Part shown: positions 7,408-12,462 of the stretch, in pieces
Position numbering within the stretch: position 1 is the first letter of the stretch
Layout: each line of letters begins with the position of its first letter
Origin: an uncultured bacterium
GTDB taxonomy: Bacteria > Cyanobacteriota > Vampirovibrionia > Gastranaerophilales > Gastranaerophilaceae
DNA: 12,462 bases
Reading direction: 5' to 3'
NCBI GenBank assembly: GCA_946183815.1
Contig: CAMHDG010000013.1
Location: 1-12,462, forward strand
Made by a program: the position numbers and the translations under genes
The notes under the pieces: model-generated
The model's input: only the letters and a program-made list of their open reading frames with translations
Database searches by the model: none
Told to the model about the DNA's origin: nothing

Positions 7408-7968
7408 TTATTCCATAATCAAATTTGTGATTTGTTCTTCCCCATCAATAACTTTAGTATTATAGTTATTTGATTGAAGAACTTCGCCTGATGGTTTAAA
7501 ATGAGTAACGGTTGCTGTTCCGTCACCGTTATATTTATGTTCAGCGAATTTTGCAACAGAACCGTCAGTTGCCCAACCATTTGAGTATATAGTTTCAGTG
7601 TCTTTCGCACCATTTTTCTTAAAAGTATTATCAACATAACCTGTTAACTTCCCTTGCGGATCTCTGCTGATTTCTCTGTATCTTTGACCTTTTGCGTTAA
7701 ATAATGCACTAATATTGCCAAAGCCATCATATTGAACCTGAGTATTATTCGCTTTTATAACTCGTAAATTAGCCATTTCAGGCTTTGGACTACGTTGAAG
7801 AGCAGGTTGACCTAATGATTTTTTTACCATTGCTTTTCCGTAATTACCTGTCGCTTTTGCAACTTGTTCTGTTACAGGTTTTGAAACTTTTGGTGCAACT
7901 TTTTGTGCGTTTATTGCTACCGGTGATAATGCAATAGTTAATGCAGTAATACCTGTTTTTAAATTCAT
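7408..7968 (-). CDS. Secreted protein of unknown function (186 aa)
   Basis: The ATG at 7968 is chosen because AGGAG lies 8 nt upstream and because it gives a proper Sec signal peptide: MNLKTGITALTIALSPVAINA, with likely signal peptidase I cleavage after AINA. An upstream in-frame ATG (8022) would add 18 residues and has no ribosome-binding site. The mature part starts with a basic, Ala/Lys/Pro-rich linker (to about residue 70). It then turns to beta-strand-like sequence with repeated Y/G/N/D turns (VQYDGFGNISALF, YREISRDPQGKLTGY, HKYNGDGTATVTHF), reminiscent of YD- or MORN-like strand repeats, although I cannot assign a family. The predicted location is periplasmic or extracellular. It is convergent with the ART-like gene and separated from it by that gene's terminator. 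Confidence 0.8.
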   Translation of the reverse strand: MNLKTGITALTIALSPVAINAQKVAPKVSKPVTEQVAKATGNYGKAMVKKSLGQPALQRSPKPEMANLRVIKANNTQVQYDGFGNISALFNAKGQRYREISRDPQGKLTGYVDNTFKKNGAKDTETIYSNGWATDGSVAKFAEHKYNGDGTATVTHFKPSGEVLQSNNYNTKVIDGEEQITNLIME

Positions 7969-8125
7969 TTTTTGTTCTCCTATGTTGGTTGATATAATAA
8001 TGTGTACTAATTTAATACTCATAAATATTTTTTTTGACTGCTAAAATTAGTCCGCTTTTACAATATTTAACAAATATAATTATTCGCTCTGTGGGTATTG
8101 TTATTCATTCATGCTTATTGTAGAT

Positions 8126-8153
8126 TAGTAAATAGTAAATAATGAATAGTGAA
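8126..8153. repeat. Heptamer tandem, TAGTAAA-type x4
   Basis: Four consecutive 7-nt units: TAGTAAA, TAGTAAA, TAATGAA, TAGTGAA. The reverse complement (TTCACTA/TTTACTA) belongs to the same sequence family as the tandem at 1845-1865. It lies in the intergenic region upstream of the SEC-C gene. Confidence 0.55.
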
Positions 8154-8214
8154 CAGATTATTACTTATCATTCCTTTTTATTGTTTGCTATATGATTAAA
8201 GAAAGGGAGAGAGA

Positions 8215-9476
8215 ATGACAGTTGTTATTGATAAATTAAATGAGATAAACGGTGTTATAAAAGAATTATTTGAATTTGTAAGAGAAGATGACTCTACAAA
8301 AGATGATTTTAACGAATACTTATCAACAATGGGTGCACTTAACGCAAGCCCTGCCCAAATGTAGGTGAGCCTGCAAAATCTGTTGTAGAAATCTTTGCAG
8401 AAAGCAAAAACCTTTCTAACCCTGATATTGCAAAAAGCCTGTTAACAGCCCAATACACCGTTTTCAGAATTGAAAAAATACTTAAAAACGGTTTTGAATT
8501 ATTCAATTTGACTAACGAAAAACAATACACAGTTCTTTCTTTGACAAAAATGACGAGTTTCAGAGGGGTAACAGCAGGGGAATTTATTGTTGCCCGTATC
8601 TTTAATTACAGAGGCGAATATTTCCTTATCGGCATTGATAATATGTTACCTGCAAGCAAAATAAAAGACGCTATTCGATATTCTATTATGAAGATTGTTC
8701 AGTCACCTTGGCTTGTTTATCAGGATAACCCTGAAAAAGAAAAGGCTATCAAAGATGATATTAAGGAAATGAATAAAAGATTTAAAACTATATTTTGTTC
8801 TGATGAATTTATCACAACAAACAAATACGCTGACAGCGTGATAGAACTGCTAAATGAGGATGCAAAAATAGAAGATTTTGATATGGAATCAGCAAAAAAA
8901 CCTCTTGAAACTTATAAATATTTTAAGGTTAAAGAGTTGAACAACAGTTATGATAACTTTATAGAAAACTCAATGGGCGGTTTTTCTTCTCACGCAGAAA
9001 CTTATGATGTTGCAATTATTATGGACGAAGAATTAGGACTTTATTCAATTCCGTTCTACAAAACTTTTTGTCAAATTTTTGAGGGAGTTGATATTGAAAA
9101 TGCAAAAGAATGTGTTGAATATTTCTTAAACAACGACTCTATTTCTGATAAAATTGTCAGACGAGTTGCAAATAATTATCCAAATTTTGTTGAAAAAATA
9201 AACGAATTACTGGAAACGGATTACACACTTGATAGTCTGATTTCAAGATACAAATCAGAATTTTTGAAACGAACCATATATTCTTCGACCTCTGTTTTGT
9301 ACCACTCAACTGCCTTTTCAACCTCTATTGAAATGATAGAAAAGACCGGGACAAATAATAATGCATCAGATAACAATGTTGAAGATAGTGCTTCAATGCC
9401 GGTTAAAAAAGTTGGCAGAAATGAGCCTTGTCCTTGCGGTAGCGGTAAAAAATACAAACATTGCTGCGGGAAATAA
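8215..9476 (+). pseudogene. SEC-C motif protein gene interrupted by a frameshift
   Basis: A GGGAG at 8205-8209 precedes the ATG at 8215, giving a frame that begins MTVVIDKLNEIN and stops at 8362-8364 after 49 codons (ending NASPAQM). Coding then continues in the -1 frame from 8361 (VGEPAKSVVEIFAESK) without a break to 9476. Joined, the product is about 420 aa and ends in a SEC-C zinc motif, NEPCPCGSGKKYKHCCGK, with ligand residues at about C406, C408, C417 and C418. The central part (for example GEYFLIGIDNMLPASK) is unrecognised but has normal protein composition. One missing base near 8361 explains the break. The CCCAAAT at 8354-8360 is not in the right phase for canonical -1 slippage. It is either a real mutation or a sequencing/assembly error. 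The SEC-C motif in general binds zinc and often mediates protein or ribosome contacts. Confidence 0.8.
8508..9476 (+). CDS. Downstream intact segment of the SEC-C protein
   Basis: If the frameshift is real, the longest part that could still be translated is this 322-residue frame. It has a TTG at 8508 or an ATG at 8550 as the only candidate starts and no Shine-Dalgarno before either, so independent expression is doubtful. Protein-like sequence in the same frame already begins at 8361, which shows that the true N-terminus lies upstream at 8215. The C-terminal SEC-C motif is complete (C308, C310, C319, C320 in this numbering). Confidence 0.55.
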   Translation: MTNEKQYTVLSLTKMTSFRGVTAGEFIVARIFNYRGEYFLIGIDNMLPASKIKDAIRYSIMKIVQSPWLVYQDNPEKEKAIKDDIKEMNKRFKTIFCSDEFITTNKYADSVIELLNEDAKIEDFDMESAKKPLETYKYFKVKELNNSYDNFIENSMGGFSSHAETYDVAIIMDEELGLYSIPFYKTFCQIFEGVDIENAKECVEYFLNNDSISDKIVRRVANNYPNFVEKINELLETDYTLDSLISRYKSEFLKRTIYSSTSVLYHSTAFSTSIEMIEKTGTNNNASDNNVEDSASMPVKKVGRNEPCPCGSGKKYKHCCGK

Positions 9477-9506
9477 CATAAGATAAGGAAATTATATACC
9501 TAACAG

Positions 9507-9533
9507 AAAAGCAGAGATTAAATCTCTGCTTTT
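9507..9533. terminator. Intrinsic terminator after the SEC-C gene
   Basis: A perfect 12-bp stem (AAAAGCAGAGAT at 9507-9518 with its inverse at 9522-9533) is followed by T-rich sequence (TTATATT). It lies 30 nt after the stop at 9476. The A-run on the left gives a short U-run on the minus strand too, so it may serve the convergent BI-1 gene. Confidence 0.85.
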
Positions 9534-9586
9534 TTATATTTAACTATGAGATATTTTCTTACCACCGGTATTTACACTTATTTACT

Positions 9587-9618
9587 CCTTTACCGCTTTA
9601 CCACTTTACCCCTTTACC
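9587..9618. repeat. Octamer tandem, NCTTTACC x4
   Basis: Four consecutive 8-nt units: CCTTTACC, GCTTTACC, ACTTTACC, CCTTTACC. Six of the eight positions are invariant after the variable first base and its neighbour is counted. The tandem ends 1 nt before the last base of the BI-1 gene's stop codon (9620). Confidence 0.65.
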
Positions 9619-9619
9619 T

Positions 9620-10342
9620 CTATCTGTCACGGAGTTTAGCGAGTAGTCTTAAGATTTCGATATATAACCAAACAAGAGTAACCATTAGCCCGAAAGCACC
9701 ATACCATTCATAATCTTTTGGCAACATAGCCTGTGAACCTTTTTCTATAAAATCAAAATCAAGTATAAGATTTAAAGCAGCAATAGCAACAACTAAAATG
9801 CTAAAACCTACCCCGATAGTACCTGCTCCAAATATTGCAGGAATACTGTAATGAAAGAAAGAACCTATCCACTGAATAAGATATAACACTGCAACGGATA
9901 AAGTAGCGGTAAAGATTATACTTCTGAATTTGTCAGTACATTTTATTGCACCAACTCTATATAGCCCTAACATAGTGAACATAGTTGCAAACGTACCGAT
10001 AACAGCCTGAATAACTATCCCCGGATATTGTGCGTTAAATACGGCAGAAACTCCTCCGAGGAATAACCCTTCACAAACAGCGTAAAGAGGGGTTAAGAAC
10101 TTGTTTCTCGTGAATGATATAATAAGTGCCATTATAAACCCTACAATAGCACCAACACCCATAAGCATGCCTGCCTTATCGGTAAACCCTGCCGTAAATT
10201 GATTCCACGTATATGCAGCAGGTAATAACGCACATAAAAATAATAAAAAAGTTTTGTCTAATGTTCCGTTTACAGTCATAATCTGACCTGAAACAACACC
10301 TTCAGCCTCTGTAAAACGGTCGTTAAGTATTGGGTTTGCCAT
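9620..10342 (-). CDS. Bax inhibitor-1/YccA family membrane protein
   Basis: This 240-aa, highly hydrophobic protein has about seven membrane segments (near 31-46, 56-77, 81-102, 107-127, 140-161, 167-190 and 203-228). It shows the BI-1/YccA pattern: PLYAVCEGLFLGGVSAVF in the third segment, the acidic DFDFIEKG (about 185-192) and the C-terminal WYGAFGLMVTLVWLYIEILRLLAKL. Family members are ion-conducting or regulatory inner-membrane proteins, but the physiological role of this subfamily is not settled. The ATG at 10342 is supported by AAGGAG 8 nt upstream. It is monocistronic, with a consensus -10 box about 35 nt ahead of the start. Confidence 0.9.
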   Translation of the reverse strand: MANPILNDRFTEAEGVVSGQIMTVNGTLDKTFLLFLCALLPAAYTWNQFTAGFTDKAGMLMGVGAIVGFIMALIISFTRNKFLTPLYAVCEGLFLGGVSAVFNAQYPGIVIQAVIGTFATMFTMLGLYRVGAIKCTDKFRSIIFTATLSVAVLYLIQWIGSFFHYSIPAIFGAGTIGVGFSILVVAIAALNLILDFDFIEKGSQAMLPKDYEWYGAFGLMVTLVWLYIEILRLLAKLRDR

Positions 10343-10375
10343 TAAAAAATCTCCTTATTCTAAACCTACAACCAT

Positions 10376-10381
10376 ATTATA
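10376..10381 (-). promoter_or_regulatory. -10 box of the BI-1 family gene
   Basis: TATAAT on the minus strand (context TTGTATAATATGG) stands 33 nt before the ATG at 10342, which allows a leader long enough for the AAGGAG site. There is no good -35 box. At 17 nt spacing the hexamer is GTTTAA within an A-rich tract, so the promoter may depend on an A-rich upstream element. Confidence 0.5.
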
Positions 10382-10600
10382 CAATATTTTTATTTTTTTT
10401 AAACGGGGTTAATTATTTTTTAATAATTTATAAAATCATTACTCTTTTATATTACGTGACTATTTTGGCAAATGCTAATTAGGCGAAACATCACACCCCA
10501 CAATACTCATCAAGTAGAAAGTTAAAAGTGGAATTTAGGACAACAATAAGAATAACATGTTTATAAAGTCAAACAATAAGTAAGCAGGCAGGATCATACA

Positions 10601-10834
10601 TCAAATATTATCAAACAAATCGATAACACTTATTCTTAAAAAATCAGCAATCCGCTTTATTTTTGACATTGTAAGTCCGGTGGCTTTGCCTATTTCTATC
10701 TTTTTCAAATATTCTTCTTTTATCCCTGTTACTTTTGAAAACTCTTTTATTGTAAAACCACGCTCTTGTCTAAATGCTGCAATATTCGCGCCAAATCTCT
10801 TTAATTGGTCTTGAACCTTTTTAGTTAATCTCAT
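10601..10834 (-). CDS. XRE-family helix-turn-helix regulator (77 aa)
   Basis: This is a small DNA-binding protein made almost entirely of one XRE/Cro-cI domain (about residues 14-74). The helix-turn-helix lies around FTIKEFSKVTGIKEEYLKKIE (27-47). The last helix ends ISVIDLFDNI, typical of the family. Such proteins bind operators as dimers. The GGTAAGG about 12 nt before the ATG is a weak ribosome-binding site. Transcription is driven by the consensus promoter at 10875-10903, whose -10 box is inside one of two operator-like sites. It is divergent from a second XRE gene at 10925, so the pair looks like a mutual or auto-regulatory switch. Confidence 0.9.
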   Translation of the reverse strand: MRLTKKVQDQLKRFGANIAAFRQERGFTIKEFSKVTGIKEEYLKKIEIGKATGLTMSKIKRIADFLRISVIDLFDNI

Positions 10835-10864
10835 ATTTTATAAAACCTTACCTATAATAATGTG

Positions 10865-10884
10865 CAATATGCATATTATACTAG
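10865..10884. promoter_or_regulatory. Operator-like site A of the XRE switch
   Basis: The 12-mer ATGCATATTATA (10869-10880) recurs as its exact reverse complement at 10912-10923. The extended 20-nt sites match at 18 of 20. This copy covers the -10 box of the minus-strand XRE promoter. The site contains the self-complementary ATATGCATAT, as expected for binding by a dimeric regulator. Confidence 0.6.
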
Positions 10885-10903
10885 GTTGAGCATGCTGTGT
10901 CAA
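10875..10903 (-). promoter_or_regulatory. Perfect consensus sigma-70 promoter of the minus-strand XRE gene
   Basis: On the minus strand the sequence is TTGACA (10898-10903), a 17-nt spacer (10881-10897) and TATAAT (10875-10880), an exact match to the consensus in both boxes and in spacing. The predicted transcript start is near 10868, giving a leader of about 34 nt. The spacer contains AGCATGCT, a perfect 8-nt palindrome (10889-10896). Confidence 0.85.
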
Positions 10904-10907
10904 TAGT

Positions 10908-10927
10908 CTATTATAATATGCATAATG
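10908..10927. promoter_or_regulatory. Operator-like site B and -10 region of the plus-strand XRE gene
   Basis: TATAATATGCAT (10912-10923) is the inverse of the core of site A, with its centre 43 bp away, about four helical turns. Its TATAAT (10912-10917) is the plausible -10 box of the plus-strand gene. Transcription would then begin at or within a few bases of the ATG at 10925, so the mRNA is probably leaderless. The best -35 candidate, TTGAGC (10886-10891), is 20 nt from TATAAT, or 17 nt from the overlapping TATTAT (10909-10914). This promoter is therefore weaker than the opposing one. Confidence 0.55.
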
Positions 10928-11161
10928 AGTAACAGAATGGATAGTATAAACAATAAAATATGTAAAAAGATAAGGCTCGAAAGATTAAAAAGAAATATCT
11001 CTCAAGAACAGTTGGCTGAAATTGCTGATTTAAACAGAAACACTATTGGAAATATTGAAAGAGAAATAGCCTCCCCAACCATAGACACCATAGAAAAAAT
11101 AGCAAAAGCCTTTGACATGACCTTTTTAGAACTTGTTGATGTGACAAAGTTTGAGTTATAA
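10925..11161 (+). CDS. XRE-family helix-turn-helix regulator (78 aa)
   Basis: This is a canonical XRE/Cro-cI domain protein (about residues 11-72): KKIRLERLKRNISQEQLAEIA, the recognition-helix region LNRNTIGNIE and SPTIDTIEKIAKAFDM. It closely follows the stand-alone regulator type also seen in phage repressors and restriction-modification controller proteins, but no phage, methylase or endonuclease gene is visible nearby. The ATG at 10925 has no Shine-Dalgarno and lies 7 nt after a TATAAT, pointing to a leaderless transcript. The stop is only 9 nt from the stop of the convergent M16-family gene, and no terminator separates them. Confidence 0.92.
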   Translation: MSNRMDSINNKICKKIRLERLKRNISQEQLAEIADLNRNTIGNIEREIASPTIDTIEKIAKAFDMTFLELVDVTKFEL

Positions 11162-11170
11162 ATACTGCAA

Positions 11171-12379
11171 TTATGGGTGAAGAACCGCAATAACCGAATT
11201 ATCCGTAAAGTATTTTTTAGCACATTCCATCACTTGTTGAGGGGTTACAGACTCTATCTTTTTATGCATCTCATCATAATAACCAAACGGCAAATCGTTT
11301 ATTCCGTAATATGCTAAAGAGGATGATTGTTGGAAATTTGTTTCTACAATAAACTGATGTTTTCCGTCAATATTATTTTTTGCGTTTTGCAATTCTTCTT
11401 CGGAAACCAGTTCTGATTTTATTTTATCAACCTCTTCTTTAAACCCTTTAAGGCAGGTATCAATATTAGACGGCTCAGTTGCGATATAGATACTGAACAC
11501 AGAAGATAATTCCCTGACCTCACAAGAGGTTCTGACTGTATAAGCAAGTCCTCTCTTTTCTCTCAACTCTCTGAAAAGTCTTGAAGAAAGTCCGCTTGCA
11601 CCTAGTATTGTGTTTATAGTCAACATAACAGGGTAATCTTCTTCTTTAAAAGTTGGCATAAACCAGCCCTGAAGAATTTGAGCCTGTTGAGCGTCCTCTT
11701 TTATAACCTCAACCTTTTTTGAAGAGTCAAGTTTTGGTGCGGAATATGTTTTTACTGCATTTTTATTGTTGGTTAAATCGTCAAAATGTTTATCTAAAAG
11801 TGATATTACATCGTTTTCGTCAAGACTGCCTACAACTGCTATAACTTTTTTACTTTCCGATAAAATTCGTTTGTACGCAGAAACAACATCTTCTTTTGTA
11901 ATACCATCAATAGTTTCTAAAATATTAGTATAAGTGTGACCATAGTAGTGACCTTCATAAATAGTTTTTACAAAAGCATCTGACACCTTTAGTCTTGCAG
12001 AATCAAGTTCTGCAACCAATTCGCCCTTCATTTTAACTTTTTCTTTATCAAACTCTACAAAGGTAGAATTTTTAACTATATCAGATAAAAGTTCGAGTGC
12101 TTTTGGGAAATCTTCATTTAGACATAACATTCTAAATCTTAAATAGTCTTGTTTCATGTCGGCAATAAGTTCTATCCCGTTTTCATCGAGAACTTTTGCT
12201 AATTCTTCATTATTATACGTTTTTGTACCTTGCAATAACAATCTAGTCATAAGGGAATGAGTTCCCGCTAATTTTTCTTCGTTATCAATAGAAAAATTCA
12301 TTGTTAATGCTATTCTTGGTGTTTCAGTGTTCTTTTTATATACGGACTTGATTCCGTTTTTTAATTCAAATTCTTTCAT
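11171..12379 (-). CDS. M16-family peptidase-like protein lacking the HxxEH motif
   Basis: The protein has the full two-domain layout of M16 zinc peptidases (insulinase/mitochondrial processing peptidase type), 402 aa from the ATG at 12379. The N-terminal domain has the usual AGTHSLMTRLLLQGTKT segment, but where active members have H-x-x-E-H this one reads H-S-L-M-T, so both the glutamate and the second histidine are missing. The C-terminal domain keeps the LFRELREKRGLAYTV segment with its Arg/Tyr pair (about R276 and Y280), typical of the substrate-binding non-catalytic half. It is therefore probably an inactive partner subunit of an active M16 protein encoded elsewhere, possibly just past the right edge. 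A TTG at 12397 would add 6 residues. No Shine-Dalgarno precedes either start. No signal peptide is seen. Confidence 0.88.
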   Translation of the reverse strand: MKEFELKNGIKSVYKKNTETPRIALTMNFSIDNEEKLAGTHSLMTRLLLQGTKTYNNEELAKVLDENGIELIADMKQDYLRFRMLCLNEDFPKALELLSDIVKNSTFVEFDKEKVKMKGELVAELDSARLKVSDAFVKTIYEGHYYGHTYTNILETIDGITKEDVVSAYKRILSESKKVIAVVGSLDENDVISLLDKHFDDLTNNKNAVKTYSAPKLDSSKKVEVIKEDAQQAQILQGWFMPTFKEEDYPVMLTINTILGASGLSSRLFRELREKRGLAYTVRTSCEVRELSSVFSIYIATEPSNIDTCLKGFKEEVDKIKSELVSEEELQNAKNNIDGKHQFIVETNFQQSSSLAYYGINDLPFGYYDEMHKKIESVTPQQVMECAKKYFTDNSVIAVLHP

Positions 12380-12396
12380 ATTATTATTAAAGCACA

Positions 12397-12456
12397 AAGG
12401 AGAGGATATGTAAATTATTGTTTATCTGCGAAGCAGATATATCTCTCCTTGGAGAG
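12397..12456. repeat. Palindromic repeat-like element at the right edge
   Basis: An outer imperfect stem (AAGGAGAGGATAT at 12397-12409 with ATATCTCTCCTT at 12439-12450, one bulged G) encloses an inner perfect hairpin, ATCTGC-GAA-GCAGAT (12424-12438). A further CTCTCC-TT-GGAGAG hairpin overlaps the right arm (12443-12456). This nested structure looks like a small repetitive intergenic element, though a structured leader of the minus-strand gene is an alternative. The window ends 6 nt later. Confidence 0.5.
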
Positions 12457-12462
12457 AGAGAA

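Noticed and set aside
8354..8360. CCCAAAT as a programmed -1 slippery site in the SEC-C gene
   Set aside because: For canonical slippage the incoming frame should read XXY YYZ at 8355 and 8358, but the incoming codons start at 8353, 8356 and 8359, so the phase is wrong. No clear downstream stimulatory structure was noticed.
10382..10600. Small RNA or small gene between the BI-1 gene and the XRE gene
   Set aside because: Only AT-rich sequence without a convincing hairpin, ORF or promoter-terminator pair could be seen.
10601..11161. Toxin-antitoxin or restriction-modification control locus
   Set aside because: Both proteins are single XRE domains; there is no toxin, methylase or endonuclease gene adjacent.
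1..12462. CRISPR array, tRNA or rRNA genes
   Set aside because: No regularly spaced direct repeats with unique spacers, no cloverleaf and no rRNA-like sequence was found on reading both strands.

Overview
The window is AT-rich chromosomal DNA from a Gram-negative-type bacterium. The primary sigma factor has a cyanobacterial-style core. Several lineage-flavoured small or secreted proteins of unknown function, together with the low GC, make a non-photosynthetic cyanobacterial relative of the gut (Candidatus Melainabacteria / Gastranaerophilales) my best guess. That assignment is inference from protein style and was not tested by any search.

Layout, left to right. (1) Positions 1-1641, + strand: the 3' part of a multi-pass membrane protein gene that runs off the left edge, followed 3 nt later by miaA (tRNA A37 prenylation). 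(2) Positions 1642-2040 hold no credible gene. They contain an REP-like palindromic repeat, a short heptamer tandem and a bidirectional terminator. (3) Positions 2041-4984, - strand: dnaG-rpoD, the classic primase/sigma-70 pair, nearly or actually overlapping. (4) Positions 4985-8022 are an accessory-looking stretch. It holds a doubtful 43-codon ORF, a strong terminator, an unrecognised 270-aa protein with a long hydrophobic segment, a divergent 313-aa protein that I read as an R-S-E class mono-ADP-ribosyltransferase, and a small secreted protein of unknown role. (5) Positions 8215-9476, + strand: a SEC-C zinc-motif protein whose reading frame is broken by an apparent 1-nt deletion near codon 49. 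(6) Positions 9620-10342, - strand: a Bax inhibitor-1/YccA family membrane protein. (7) Positions 10601-11161: two divergent small XRE-type regulators around a 90-bp control region with a perfect consensus sigma-70 promoter and an inverted pair of near-identical operator-like sites placed on the two -10 boxes. (8) Positions 11171-12379, - strand: an M16-family protein that lacks the HxxEH zinc motif, followed at the right edge by a palindromic repeat-like element.

Housekeeping functions (tRNA modification, primase, primary sigma factor) are interspersed with accessory genes. The points most worth a second look are the ADP-ribosyltransferase-like protein, the XRE/XRE switch, the frameshifted SEC-C gene and the families of short palindromic or tandem repeats between genes.
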